DNA of 64,000 nt. Source: an uncultured Planctomycetota bacterium (GTDB taxonomy: Bacteria; Planctomycetota; Planctomycetia; Gemmatales; HRBIN36). The position numbers and the translations under genes are program-made. Shown here one piece after another: positions 17,453 through 26,664 of the stretch; positions within the stretch are counted from its first letter, which is position 1; each line of letters begins with the position of its first letter. Location: assembly GCA_937944855.1 (NCBI GenBank), contig CALFAY010000025.1:1-64000 (forward strand), in the 5' to 3' direction. The notes under the pieces were generated by a model. The model was not told the DNA's origin, did not search any database, and was given only the letters and a program-made list of their open reading frames with translations.

Positions 17453-19591
17453 ATGCGGCAGCGGTGGCTTTGGAGGAAAGCGGTGACGTCCTGGGTGATC
17501 CTTCTAAGCGTGGTTTCCTTATCGCTTCCGTCGATTTCCCATTCAGCGAACCCGGCCACGCCGTCCAAGCCGCCGCCGAGCAAGGTCCAGGAGGTCAAGG
17601 AGGTCTTGCACGGCATCGAAATCATCGACCGCTATCGCTGGCTGGAGGACCAGAACGCCCCGGAAACCCGCGAGTGGATCAAGGCCCAGAACGAGTACAC
17701 GGAATCGCTGCTTGGTCCCAGGAAAGAGCGGGAATACCTCCGTGAACGTCTGGCCCAGTACCTCAAGATAGACACCATCGGCATGCCGGTCGAGGCGGGA
17801 GGACGCTATTTCTTTTCCAAGCGGAAGGCCGACCAGGATTTATCCGTCATCTACATGCGGCAGGGGCTGACCGGAAAGGACGAAGTCCTCATCGACCCGC
17901 ACCCGCTCAGCCCGGACAAGACGATCAGCGTCAGCCTGCTGGACGTGTCTCCCGACGGCAAACTACTTGCCTACGGCGTCCGCAGCGGCGGCGAGGATGA
18001 GATCGTCATCCGCTTCTTCGATGTCGATGCTCGCAAGGATCTCGCCGACTCGTTTCCCCGCGCCCGCTACTTCGGCGTGCAGATCACGCCCGATCGCAGC
18101 GGCGTCTATTACACCCACTTCGACAAGGCCATCGGTCCACGGGTCTATTACCACGTTTTAGGCAAGCCGATGAGCGAGGCCGTGGAACTTTTCGGCAAAG
18201 GCTACGGGCCGGACAAGATCATCTCGGCCAGACTGTCTGAAGACGGCAAGCATCTGCTCTTGACGGTTATGTACGGCTCGGCGGCGAAAAAGACCGAAGT
18301 CTGGTACATGGACGCCGTTCGCAAGGGGCCGGTCCAGCCGATCGTCAACGACATCGAGGCCCGCTTTCTCGGCCGGTTCGCCGGCGACGTACTGCTGCTT
18401 CAGACCAACTGGGAAGCTCCCAATGGCCGCATCCTGAAGGTGGACTTGAAGAACCCGGCCCGCGGCGACTGGAAGGAGATCGTGCCCGAGGCGAAGTCCG
18501 CCTTGGTCGGCGTGTCGCCGGTGGGCGGCAAGCTGTTTGCCAACTACCTGGAAAACGTCAATTCCCGCGTCAAAGTCTTCGACCTCGACGGAAAGCACCT
18601 TGGTGACATCGCGTTTCCGAGTCTGGGCACGGTCAGCGGCGTCAGCGGCTGGTGGACCAAGCCAGAGGCGTTCTACTCCTTCAGTTCGTTCCTGGTGCCT
18701 TCGACGATTTACCGCTACGACGTGAACACCGGCGAAACCAGCGAATGGGCCAGAATCCAGGTGCCCATCGAGGCCGAGCGCTTTGAAGTGAAGCAGGTTC
18801 GGTATCCGTCCAAGGACGGCACCATGATTCCGATGTTCCTGGTGCATCGCAAGGGCCTCAAGCTCGACGGCAACAATAATCCGACCCTGCTGACCGGATA
18901 CGGCGGGTTCAACATCAGCCGCACGGCCACGTTCTCGGCCCTGGCGGCGATTTGGGTCGAGAACGGAGGCGTCTTCGCCCTGCCGAATCTGCGGGGCGGC
19001 GGCGAGTTCGGCGAGGAGTGGCATCGCGCCGGAATGTTGGAAAAGAAGCAAAACACTTTTGACGACTTCATCGCCGCTGCCGAGTGGCTGATTGCCAACA
19101 AGTACACCCGGCCGGAAAAGCTGGCCATCTCCGGCGGCAGCAACGGGGGACTGCTGGTCGGAGCTGCCCTGACACAACGGCCCGAGCTTTTCCAAGCCGT
19201 CGTCTGCTCCGTGCCGCTGCTCGACATGCTCCGCTATCACAAGTTCCTGGTGGCTCGCTTCTGGGTGCCCGAATACGGCTCGGCTGACGATCCGGAGCAG
19301 TTCAAGTACCTGTATGCCTATTCGCCGTATCATCGAGTGAAACCCGGAGTGAAGTATCCAGCGGTGCTGTTCGTCACCGGCGATGCCGATACCCGGGTCG
19401 ATCCGCTTCATGCCCGCAAGATGACGGCCCTGCTCCAGGCGGCCACCGGCTCGGATCAGCCCATCCTGCTGCATTACGACACCAAGGCGGGACACTCCGG
19501 CGGCAAGCCGATCAGTAAGACCATTGACGATCTTAGCTACGAACTGACGTTTCTGTTCTGGCAACTCGGCGTCGAGGTCGCTGGTTCCTGA
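17453..19591 (+). CDS. Prolyl oligopeptidase family serine peptidase (S9A), exported
   Basis: The 712-residue protein starts at ATG 17453, six bases after a GGAGGA ribosome-binding site, giving a signal peptide (SWVILLSVVSLSLPSISHS). The earlier in-frame start at 17330 would bury this signal. After a short linker the N-terminal propeller begins with HGIEIIDRYRWLED. The C-terminal alpha/beta hydrolase domain has nucleophile S563 in SGGSNGG, D646 in GDADTRVDP and H681 in KAGHSGG, a full catalytic triad. The enzyme would cut peptides after proline in the periplasm. It is convergent with the DUF5009-like gene (4-base gap). Together with the tricorn-like and M24 peptidases at 29-34 kb it suggests active peptide catabolism. 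Confidence 0.93.
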   Translation: MRQRWLWRKAVTSWVILLSVVSLSLPSISHSANPATPSKPPPSKVQEVKEVLHGIEIIDRYRWLEDQNAPETREWIKAQNEYTESLLGPRKEREYLRERLAQYLKIDTIGMPVEAGGRYFFSKRKADQDLSVIYMRQGLTGKDEVLIDPHPLSPDKTISVSLLDVSPDGKLLAYGVRSGGEDEIVIRFFDVDARKDLADSFPRARYFGVQITPDRSGVYYTHFDKAIGPRVYYHVLGKPMSEAVELFGKGYGPDKIISARLSEDGKHLLLTVMYGSAAKKTEVWYMDAVRKGPVQPIVNDIEARFLGRFAGDVLLLQTNWEAPNGRILKVDLKNPARGDWKEIVPEAKSALVGVSPVGGKLFANYLENVNSRVKVFDLDGKHLGDIAFPSLGTVSGVSGWWTKPEAFYSFSSFLVPSTIYRYDVNTGETSEWARIQVPIEAERFEVKQVRYPSKDGTMIPMFLVHRKGLKLDGNNNPTLLTGYGGFNISRTATFSALAAIWVENGGVFALPNLRGGGEFGEEWHRAGMLEKKQNTFDDFIAAAEWLIANKYTRPEKLAISGGSNGGLLVGAALTQRPELFQAVVCSVPLLDMLRYHKFLVARFWVPEYGSADDPEQFKYLYAYSPYHRVKPGVKYPAVLFVTGDADTRVDPLHARKMTALLQAATGSDQPILLHYDTKAGHSGGKPISKTIDDLSYELTFLFWQLGVEVAGS

Positions 19592-19595
19592 AGGA

Positions 19596-20759
19596 TCACA
19601 AACGAAGATAGATCTGCCGCTTTTCCAGGTAGCGGACGAAAACCCAGCAAATTGCCAGGAACAGAGCGAACATCACGGCGACATACCAGGCCGGCGAGTC
19701 CTTGGGCATGAACGGCTTTATGGCATTATCCACGGCATCGTGGATCAAATAGGCGGCCAGGGCGTTGGAGCCGAAACCGCGGAAGACAGCGACCTGCCAA
19801 TGGCGGGCGTCGGTGAGCACAACGAACAGGCCGTACAGGGCCAGGGAGAAGCCGGCACCGAAGAGAAGGTAGGTGACGCTGCCAGCCCTTTGGCTCATGG
19901 TCATGAGGTTGTTTGGCGGATGCGGGGGGACGTGGACCAGCGGCAGCGGCGCCCACTGCCATCCGACCTCGCCGCCCCACCGCCCCGGAGTAATGACCAG
20001 ACAGCTGAGCAGGTATGCCGCGGCCATGAGGACTGCGCCCCACAGGAAGAACCGCGTCGCCGTCGGCGTGAACACTCGAATTTCGGTGTGCGATCCGGAG
20101 AACTTCGTCATCGCATCGCAGGCTAGCGAGCCGGTCAACAACGGAATCGTCCAGGTCAGGAAACCAAGCGGTCCGCCGTCGATGCCCCGAGGTTCCACAT
20201 GAACCCATTCGTAGTTCGACCAGGCGGACCATCCGTAGGACAACCCAAAATGCAGGAGGCCGGAAAACCCGGCGAACGCGATTCGTAGCCAAGCCGGTCC
20301 GCCAATGACCGGCAGTACCCACAACGAGGTTACGCCGATGTGCGTCAGCGTCTGGAACAGATTCCGTTTCCACGACGAACCGAGCACGCCCCACAGTCCC
20401 AGTTTCTCCATCTCGGACCAGCTGTCGTACCGGCCGTCGAGGTGATACACCACGGCTCCCAGCAGAATCAGGCCGAGCGAGCGGCGGAGGACGTGGCTGA
20501 TCGCCGACCACGGCCCGTGGCTCCGCCAACGCCGCAGAAAAGTCAGCCGATAGGCGAAGCCGACGGCAAAGAAGAAGCCGGGCATGATCGTGTCGGCGTA
20601 GCTGCAATAGCTGTGGTTGTGCTTCAGGACGCCGGGAACGACCTGAAACGCCCCGACGAAGTTTACCAGCAACATCCCCAGCACCGTGTAACCTCGGAAC
20701 TGGTCCAGGGACGCGATCCGCCAGGCCGTCTCCCTTCCCGAAGCCGATTCCGAACCCAC
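19596..20759 (-). CDS. DUF5009 / heparan-alpha-glucosaminide acetyltransferase-like membrane protein
   Basis: This multi-pass membrane protein opens with [20 protein letters not shown], the signature of the DUF5009/HGSNAT-like acyltransferase group (usually LDxxRGxxxxxMxxVN). About ten hydrophobic segments follow, with [13 protein letters not shown] and [11 protein letters not shown]. The family transfers acyl groups to sugars across the membrane; the acceptor here is unknown. The start is uncertain. GTG 20759 gives 387 residues and fits a promoter overlapping 20808-20817. A TTG at 20858 would add 33 Arg/Ser-rich residues and run through that promoter. The gene is divergent from the SIS isomerase gene. 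Confidence 0.82.
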   Translation of the reverse strand: MGSESASGRETAWRIASLDQFRGYTVLGMLLVNFVGAFQVVPGVLKHNHSYCSYADTIMPGFFFAVGFAYRLTFLRRWRSHGPWSAISHVLRRSLGLILLGAVVYHLDGRYDSWSEMEKLGLWGVLGSSWKRNLFQTLTHIGVTSLWVLPVIGGPAWLRIAFAGFSGLLHFGLSYGWSAWSNYEWVHVEPRGIDGGPLGFLTWTIPLLTGSLACDAMTKFSGSHTEIRVFTPTATRFFLWGAVLMAAAYLLSCLVITPGRWGGEVGWQWAPLPLVHVPPHPPNNLMTMSQRAGSVTYLLFGAGFSLALYGLFVVLTDARHWQVAVFRGFGSNALAAYLIHDAVDNAIKPFMPKDSPAWYVAVMFALFLAICWVFVRYLEKRQIYLRL

Positions 20760-20787
20760 AGCCGCTCTCGCTCGCTTTCCGCTTCGA

Positions 20788-20817
20788 TTGCCGCTTTCCG
20801 CGGGGCTATTGTACAAT
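20788..20817 (+). promoter_or_regulatory. Candidate promoter of the SIS isomerase gene with palindromic -10
   Basis: TTGCCG (20788-20793), an 18-base spacer and TACAAT (20812-20817) form a reasonable sigma-70 promoter about 88 bases before ATG 20906. The -10 lies in the perfect palindrome ATTGTACAAT (20808-20817), so it also reads as a -10 leftward, toward the DUF5009-like gene. Confidence 0.45.
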
Positions 20818-20905
20818 CGCTTTCGAAGAAGCCTCGACCGAGCGGACGCATGGAGCAATCAACTCCGCGCCGTCGAGGCCCAACCGCCGCCCGGGAGATC
20901 CGCGG

Positions 20906-21529
20906 ATGCTTGGAACGACGCTGGATGCCAGAGCCTTTCTGGAACGGATGGGGCGGGAACTGCTCCGCCTCGATGTCAACGAGATTCAGGCCCTGGCCGA
21001 CGCCATCTACGATAGCTATGTCAACGACCGCTTCGTGTTCATCTGCGGCAATGGCGGCAGCGGTTCGAATGCGTCGCACTTCTGCGAGGACCTCGGCAAA
21101 AGCACGCTGCGGCGGGAGGACTTCGACAACGACGCCAGGAAACGCCTCAAAGTCCTCAGCTTGACCGACAACACGCCCTACATCCTCGCCTGGGCCAACG
21201 ATGAGGGCTTCGACCGCGTCTTCGTCGAGCAGCTCAAGAACCTCGCCAGTCCCGGCGACCTGCTCATTGCCATCAGCGGCAGCGGCAACAGTCCCAACGT
21301 CCTGCGCGCGGTCGAATGGGCCAATCGCCGGGGACTGCGGACCTTCGGCTGCACCGGCTTCAGCGGGGGGAAGTTAAAAAACCTCGCGCAGCGATGCCTG
21401 CATGTGCCGTTGGACGACATGGGCATGGTCGAATCCATTCACCTGACCGTGTTCCACTGGGTCCTGGACAATCTGCACGGCCGCATCTCCCTGGGCGGCG
21501 TGCCCTACGGGCCGACGTCGTCCCGGTGA
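20906..21529 (+). CDS. SIS-domain phosphosugar isomerase, GmhA-like
   Basis: The 207-residue protein is a single SIS domain. It shows [21 protein letters not shown] and [21 protein letters not shown], the two phosphosugar-binding loops of sedoheptulose-7-phosphate isomerase and related enzymes. The family makes D-glycero-D-manno-heptose 7-phosphate for lipopolysaccharide cores. No hldE, gmhB or heptosyltransferase lies nearby, so the substrate is not settled. A DnaA-initiator-associating-type SIS protein is also possible. The gene has its own promoter and stands alone between opposed neighbours. The start ATG follows a poor GATCCGCGG leader, but the N-terminal helix needs it. Confidence 0.8.
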   Translation: MLGTTLDARAFLERMGRELLRLDVNEIQALADAIYDSYVNDRFVFICGNGGSGSNASHFCEDLGKSTLRREDFDNDARKRLKVLSLTDNTPYILAWANDEGFDRVFVEQLKNLASPGDLLIAISGSGNSPNVLRAVEWANRRGLRTFGCTGFSGGKLKNLAQRCLHVPLDDMGMVESIHLTVFHWVLDNLHGRISLGGVPYGPTSSR

Positions 21530-21560
21530 AGGAAAAAACCGCGTGACAATGGGGTGACAC

Positions 21561-23264
21561 TCAGCCGAGGATCGACTTGCGGCGGGCGACGTAGTCCCAG
21601 ACGACGTAGCGATCCAGGTCCCGTCCAGCACAGAAGAACACCCGGCCCCGCGTGGATTCGGCCAGGCGATAGGCGAAACGCACGTCCTCTTCGGTCTGGT
21701 TCCAGTTGTTGATGAGGAAGATGTTGATAGTGATGCCCGCCTGAGCGCAGCGCATCCCCTCGCGCAACGTCCATTCTTCGGTCCGACCCGTGGGCGGATA
21801 CATCAGATGCAGCACGGAACCTTCGAAATGCGCGGTCGGCAGGCCGTCGGTGATGAGAATGATCTGCCGATTCGGCGTATCTTGGGCACTGAGGAACTGT
21901 CGGCCCAGTTGCAGGGCGTGCTGGATGTTGGTGAAGTGCGGCGGAATCATCATCTCGCTGATGTCGGGATCGCTCATGTCCGCCGTCAGCCGCACTACCG
22001 GATCGAACAGGGTGATCGGCTTGTACATCAGGTTGGGGATCTCGGAGACGTGCCGCGGCTTGGCGAACGTGTACATCTCGATGAACTGGAGGAAGTCGCC
22101 CGGAAACTCGCTGCGGATCAGTCCTTCCAGGGCCAGTCCCATTCGCTTCACGTTGACGTACTGGCCGTTGTAGCGCATGGACCCGCTCATGTCGAGCAGC
22201 ACTGCCGTCGCGCACTTGGGATTGTTGCGGGTGCGATGGACAACCAGATCGTCCTGCTGAAGTCGGATGGGGATCCTCGGCCCGTCGCGGAGCAGGGCGT
22301 TGACGAAGGACGAAGGCAAGTCGAGATGGGCGACCGAGTCGCCGAACTCATACGGCTTGGTCTGCTGTAGCTCGACCGCGCCTTCGCCCAGGACTGGCCC
22401 CTGATGCCGACCGGAGCGGGACTCCTGAAGCTGCTCGAAAATCCGCGACAGGAGCTTTGACTGGAACAGGCGATAGGCTTTTGGCGTTAGTTGCAGACCG
22501 CCGCGGCGTCCCTGCTCGATGCCCTGTTGTTCCATCTGCTCGCGGAGGTAATTCTGGATCTGCTCTTGCAGTGCGCCCAGCCGACGGATGTCCCCGGGTT
22601 CGAGAAACTGAATCAGTTCCTCCATGTCGATGATGCCGATCTGGGCCGTCTTGAGAGCTTCCTCCAATTGTTTCAGGAGTTTGTCGATGATCTCCAGCTC
22701 CTGTTTGACGGCCAGGGCCTCTTCGACGGTCAGCGGGGTTCGGCCGGTGAACTCGTACTTGGCCGCGAGTTCGTCGATCTGGTACTTCTCGGCCAGGCGT
22801 TCGAGCAGTTGCAGGAGTTGTCGGCCGAAGGCGCTGCGTTCGCCACCGGCCCGGTACCAGAGGGTCTCCAGGTCTCGCAGCTGCTCGTCCCGGACCGCTT
22901 CCCGAAAAGCCCCGGCCAAGTGAGCGGGAGGTTGCATGCGTTCGGCCAGGCGATGGAAGGCCCGATGGGCCTCGGCCTCGGCGTGCTTGGTTTCGCAGGT
23001 TTCCAGAATTTTGCGTTTGCGTTCGCGGAGGATCTCGATCAGCGCCTCGATGCTGGCTCCGAAGCCCTTGATCTGGCTGGGATCGATGCGGACGGCGCGA
23101 GCCAGTTCCTCTTCCGTGAGCCGCCACGTGTTGCCGTACAGGAGCAGGTGTTCCATCGCCGGCGTGACCAGGTCCGGCGGCGGGCGGGTTGGACTGGGAA
23201 ATTGGACGGGATCGTAACGCTGGTAAGTGTGGATGATGCCGCCCAGACGGTCGCGGGTACTCAT
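21561..23264 (-). CDS. VWA domain protein, cytoplasmic, planctomycete type
   Basis: The 567-residue protein has a long helical N-terminal part rich in Leu/Glu/Gln (about residues 40-290, with coiled-coil-like LLKQLEEALKTAQ). A C-terminal VWA domain has MIDAS DMSGSM at about residue 357, IILITDGLPTAHF, and a second-site Thr in PPHFTNIQHAL. There is no signal peptide or membrane segment. It resembles VWA proteins that partner AAA+ ATPases of the MoxR or magnesium-chelatase type, but no ATPase gene is adjacent; the nearest MoxR genes are 15-18 kb away. It lies 34 bases downstream of carA on the same strand, which may only be read-through. Function unknown. Confidence 0.82.
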   Translation of the reverse strand: MSTRDRLGGIIHTYQRYDPVQFPSPTRPPPDLVTPAMEHLLLYGNTWRLTEEELARAVRIDPSQIKGFGASIEALIEILRERKRKILETCETKHAEAEAHRAFHRLAERMQPPAHLAGAFREAVRDEQLRDLETLWYRAGGERSAFGRQLLQLLERLAEKYQIDELAAKYEFTGRTPLTVEEALAVKQELEIIDKLLKQLEEALKTAQIGIIDMEELIQFLEPGDIRRLGALQEQIQNYLREQMEQQGIEQGRRGGLQLTPKAYRLFQSKLLSRIFEQLQESRSGRHQGPVLGEGAVELQQTKPYEFGDSVAHLDLPSSFVNALLRDGPRIPIRLQQDDLVVHRTRNNPKCATAVLLDMSGSMRYNGQYVNVKRMGLALEGLIRSEFPGDFLQFIEMYTFAKPRHVSEIPNLMYKPITLFDPVVRLTADMSDPDISEMMIPPHFTNIQHALQLGRQFLSAQDTPNRQIILITDGLPTAHFEGSVLHLMYPPTGRTEEWTLREGMRCAQAGITINIFLINNWNQTEEDVRFAYRLAESTRGRVFFCAGRDLDRYVVWDYVARRKSILG

Positions 23265-23298
23265 ATGCGTTCGCCTCGAAGTCCCGACGGCATGTCTC

Positions 23299-24411
23299 CT
23301 AGCCGATCAGTTGCCGAAACTGCTCAAACAGGTACGAACTGTCATGCGGTCCGGCCGACGCTTCCGGATGGTACTGGACGCAGAACAATGGCTCGCTGCA
23401 GTGGCGGAATCCCTCCAAGGTCTGGTCGTTGAGATTGATGTGCGTCGGTTCCAAGAACCGGGGCAACGAATCCAACTCCAGAGCGAAGCCGTGGTTCTGC
23501 GTGGTGATCTCGACCCGATTGCTCTGGTAGTTCAGCACCGGCTGGTTGGCTCCCCGATGCCCGAACTTGAGTTTGAATGACTTCGCTCCCAAGGCCAGTC
23601 CCAGGAGCTGATGGCCAAGGCAGATGCCGAAGATCGGCTTCTTGCCGACCAGGCCGCGGATGGTCTCACAGGCATAACCCAAGGCTTCGGGGTCGCCGGG
23701 GCCGTTGGACAGAAAGATGCCGTCTGGATTGTAGGAAAGAACCTCTTCCGCCGGGGCCGTGCCGGGCAGCACCGTAACCTGACAACCGACCTGGACCAGG
23801 CAGCGCAGGATGTTCCACTTCATGCCGAAGTCGAGGGCGACCACATGGCGGTCCAGCGGCCGGGCAGGCAGCAGTTCCGAGGCGAAGCGGCTGACGTAAC
23901 CTTCCGCCCAACGGAATGGCCGAGTGGGCAGAACCTCGCGAACCAAGTCCCGCCCGACGATACCGGGAGCAGTCCGGGCCTTGTGGACCAGCGAGGCGTC
24001 GTCCAGGTCGGTCGTCGAAAGCACGCCGGTCATCGTGCCCCGGATACGCAGCCGACGCACCAAGGCGCGGGTGTCCACCCCCTCGAGTCCGATGATGCCG
24101 TGGGACTTGAGATACTCATCCAGCGAACTTTCCGCCCGGAAGTTGCTTGGAACACGGGACAATTCCCGGACGACAAAGCCTTCGACCTGGGGCCGACACG
24201 ACTCCGCATCCTCTGGATTGACTCCGTAGTTGCCGATGTGCGGATAGGTCATGGTCACGATCTGGCCCTTGTAAGAGGGATCGGTCAACACTTCCTGATA
24301 GCCGGTCATGCTCGTGTTGAACACGACCTCGCCGAAGCGTTCGCCCTCAGCTCCGAAGGCGCGCCCCGTCAGGACCGTCCCGTCTTCCAAGGCCAGCTTA
24401 GCCAAACCCAT
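23299..24411 (-). CDS. carA: Carbamoyl-phosphate synthase small subunit
   Basis: The 370-residue glutaminase subunit supplies ammonia from glutamine to CarB for carbamoyl phosphate, used in pyrimidine and arginine synthesis. The N-terminal CPSase_sm domain has [33 protein letters not shown] and [11 protein letters not shown]. The class I glutamine amidotransferase domain has catalytic C264 in FGICLGHQ and H348/E350 in [11 protein letters not shown] 24411 is chosen because it starts the conserved [11 protein letters not shown]; the upstream extension to 24486 is unconserved. carB is not in the window, so the two subunit genes are separated here. Confidence 0.96.
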   Translation of the reverse strand: MGLAKLALEDGTVLTGRAFGAEGERFGEVVFNTSMTGYQEVLTDPSYKGQIVTMTYPHIGNYGVNPEDAESCRPQVEGFVVRELSRVPSNFRAESSLDEYLKSHGIIGLEGVDTRALVRRLRIRGTMTGVLSTTDLDDASLVHKARTAPGIVGRDLVREVLPTRPFRWAEGYVSRFASELLPARPLDRHVVALDFGMKWNILRCLVQVGCQVTVLPGTAPAEEVLSYNPDGIFLSNGPGDPEALGYACETIRGLVGKKPIFGICLGHQLLGLALGAKSFKLKFGHRGANQPVLNYQSNRVEITTQNHGFALELDSLPRFLEPTHINLNDQTLEGFRHCSEPLFCVQYHPEASAGPHDSSYLFEQFRQLIG

Positions 24412-24499
24412 TTCGTCGCTCCCTGCGCATACTGAACCGGCCTCCGGTGAGCGAACCGGAATGACCTGTCCCTCTCCCTCCATCATAGGGGAAAGCCGG

Positions 24500-25798
24500 T
24501 CAGATCTTCCACTCGCCGCGGCCTTCGCGGAGCAGGAGCTTGTTGGCTTCCGAGTCGTCGAAGCGTTCCTGCACCGGGTCCCAGGCCAGAGGTTTGCGGA
24601 GGAAATAGCCGATGTTGGCCAAGTGGCAAACGGTCGCCGAGCGATGGCCGATCTCTGCCGTGCAGATGCAATCCTTGCCCGTGCGGATGCACTCGATCCA
24701 GTTGCGGTGATGGTCTTTGGACGGATAGGCCCGCCAGGCGTTTTCGCCGAGCGGCTGTTCCAGAATGCTCGGGGGATCGGTCTTGATGCCGCCGCGCGAG
24801 ACGAAGATCGTTCCTTCGGTCCCCTCGAAGATGCAATCGCGATGCTGGCCCTCGAACTTGGGGTTTTTCTCCGGGTAGCCGTGAATCATGACCACGCCGT
24901 TGGCGTAGGTGAAGCGCAGGCCGACGTAGCCCTTTTCGGGAGGTTCGATCTTCACGGGACCGCTGTTGTCCATGTCCAAAGCCCACTGGGCGATGTCGAA
25001 GTGATGTGCACCCATGTCGGCCAATCCGCCTCCGGCGTATTCCCGGTAGTTCCGCCAGGCGGGAAAATGCTGATGGACTCCCTTGGGGCAGAGGATTTCG
25101 TTGTAGCCGCGGTACGGAGCCGGACCGAGCCACAGGTCCCAATCCGTCCCCGGCGGCACCGGCTCTTCGGGCAGATCGCAAGGCACGGGTGGTCCGCCCA
25201 CACCGATATGGATGGTCTGGACTTTGCCGATGCGGCCGTTGCGGACCAGTTCGACCGCCTTGCGGAAGTAATCGTTGAACTCGCTCCGCTGCTGGCTGCC
25301 GGTCTGGAAGACGACCTTGTTCTGCTTGACGACGTTGACGATCTTGCGGCCTTCGAGGATGGAATGGGTGAGTGGCTTTTCGCAGTAGATATGTTTGCCG
25401 GCCTTGGCGGCTTCGACGCACGGAATGGCGTGCCAGTGATCCGGGGTTGAGATCACGATGGCATCAATGTCTTTGCGGGCCAGCAGGTCGCGGAAGTGGT
25501 TGTAAGCGTCGCAGGGGGCGTCCGGAGACCGCCCCAGCTGGGCGTAACGCTCTTTTATCATCCGCACGCCGTGGTCCCGGCGTTCCTTGACCACATCACA
25601 GACAGCGAGCATCTGCACATCTTCGCGGTGGGCGAAGCCGCTGATGTGCGCCCGGCCCATCGTGCCGACGCCGATGAAGCCAAGCCGAATCCGCTCGTTG
25701 GCCCGGTAGCTCCCAAACGTTGAGTTGGTCAACACCATCGGGAAGCCGATGCCTGCCGCCGCGGCCTTCTGGAGAAAACGTCGCCGAGTGATCCGCAT
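24500..25798 (-). CDS. Gfo/Idh/MocA family oxidoreductase with Tat signal
   Basis: The 432-residue protein starts at ATG 25798, which gives a twin-arginine signal ([18 protein letters not shown]). The NAD(P)-binding Rossmann motif is [18 protein letters not shown], followed by EKPLTHSI, the conserved EKP motif with its substrate Lys. The C-terminal dehydrogenase domain has [19 protein letters not shown], with the conserved Asp/His pair. Exported Gfo/Idh/MocA proteins are numerous in planctomycetes and are thought to act on sugars or inositols. The substrate is unknown. It lies between carA and lexA on the same strand without overlap, so co-transcription is uncertain. Confidence 0.92.
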   Translation of the reverse strand: MRITRRRFLQKAAAAGIGFPMVLTNSTFGSYRANERIRLGFIGVGTMGRAHISGFAHREDVQMLAVCDVVKERRDHGVRMIKERYAQLGRSPDAPCDAYNHFRDLLARKDIDAIVISTPDHWHAIPCVEAAKAGKHIYCEKPLTHSILEGRKIVNVVKQNKVVFQTGSQQRSEFNDYFRKAVELVRNGRIGKVQTIHIGVGGPPVPCDLPEEPVPPGTDWDLWLGPAPYRGYNEILCPKGVHQHFPAWRNYREYAGGGLADMGAHHFDIAQWALDMDNSGPVKIEPPEKGYVGLRFTYANGVVMIHGYPEKNPKFEGQHRDCIFEGTEGTIFVSRGGIKTDPPSILEQPLGENAWRAYPSKDHHRNWIECIRTGKDCICTAEIGHRSATVCHLANIGYFLRKPLAWDPVQERFDDSEANKLLLREGRGEWKI

Positions 25799-25908
25799 GG
25801 GTTCGTCCTTCCGTCGCTGGAGGGCCATCAGGAGAGATCCCAGAATCCCAGAGCATGCCCCAGCTTATGCGACGGGCAGGACTCGTGCAACGAGTTCCGG
25901 CCGCGTTC

Positions 25909-26514
25909 CTAGACCTTGCGGACCACGCCGATCAGAGTGCCGAGGATGCGGATGTCCTCGCCCGGCTCCACGAAGATCGGAGCGTAGCTGCCGTTGGCTG
26001 GTTCGAGCCGGATACGGTTCCGCTCCCGATAAAAGCGCTTGAGCGTGACTTCGCCATCAATCATCGCTACGACCCGTTCTCCATTGCGGGCCGTCTCCTG
26101 CTTCTCGATGATGACGTAGTCGCCGTCCTGGATGTGGTCCTCGATCATCGAGTGGCCGCGGACCTTCAAAGCGTAGCGATTCTCGCTGAGAAACATGGCG
26201 TGCAGGTCGAGGAAATCATCGGTTTCGACGGCCAAGGTAGGCGAACCGGCGGCGACCCGGCCTAGAAGCGGGATGGCCGCCTGTCCGGGGCGATAACCGA
26301 CCAGCTGGATGGCCCGGGCGGAGAATCCTTCGCGTTGGATCAGCCCCTTCTTCTCCAGGGCCTTAAGGTGGCACATGACGCCGTTGGGGGACTTGATCCC
26401 GAAATGCGAGCCGATCTCCCGCACAGTCGGTCCGTAGCCCCGAGATTCAATTTTGTCCTTGATGAAGTGATAGATTTCTTTCTGCCTCTGGGTCAACGTG
26501 GTAAGATCCGGCAT
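25909..26514 (-). CDS. lexA: LexA repressor
   Basis: The 201-residue protein is a complete LexA, which represses SOS genes and is inactivated by RecA-stimulated self-cleavage. The winged-helix N-terminus reads LTQRQKEIYHFIKDKIESRG then GPTVREIGSHFGIKSPNGV. The cleavage site is A89-G90 (RVAAGSP), the catalytic Ser is S122 in RGHSMIEDHI, and the Lys is K159 in EVTLKRFYR. ATG 26514 matches the usual length; the frame reaches 26592 but the extra residues are not LexA-like. Small palindromes in the 150-base gap shared with trpD could be its own operator. Confidence 0.95.
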   Translation of the reverse strand: MPDLTTLTQRQKEIYHFIKDKIESRGYGPTVREIGSHFGIKSPNGVMCHLKALEKKGLIQREGFSARAIQLVGYRPGQAAIPLLGRVAAGSPTLAVETDDFLDLHAMFLSENRYALKVRGHSMIEDHIQDGDYVIIEKQETARNGERVVAMIDGEVTLKRFYRERNRIRLEPANGSYAPIFVEPGEDIRILGTLIGVVRKV

Positions 26515-26579
26515 GGCTGAATCCTCCGCAGGCACTTCCGCCCACTGAACAAATGGCTCATGAACTGGAGTATATAACA

Positions 26580-26610
26580 TACGTCCGTACACAGCAAAAG
26601 ATTACTGTAA
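26580..26610. promoter_or_regulatory. Two small palindromes between lexA and trpD, candidate operator
   Basis: TACG-TC-CGTA (26580-26589) and TTAC-T-GTAA (26602-26610) lie about 20 bases apart in the divergent lexA/trpD intergenic region, in the only A+T-rich stretch (GAGTATATAACAT nearby). Self-regulation of LexA through such a site is usual, but neither matches a LexA box that I know. Confidence 0.3.
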
Positions 26611-26664
26611 CGTTTTTTTTGAAAGTCCCTCGGACTTCCACTGGGAAGGACTGTCGCCATCATT

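Noticed and set aside
20760..20858. Extended N-terminus of the DUF5009-like protein from TTG 20858
   Set aside because: It would run through the palindromic promoter and adds an unconserved Arg/Ser-rich stretch; the GTG at 20759 is preferred but not proven.
26611..26640. T-run and AAGTCC/GGACTT hairpin between lexA and trpD as a terminator
   Set aside because: The T-run precedes the hairpin on the plus strand and reads as A's on the minus strand, and both genes point away from it.
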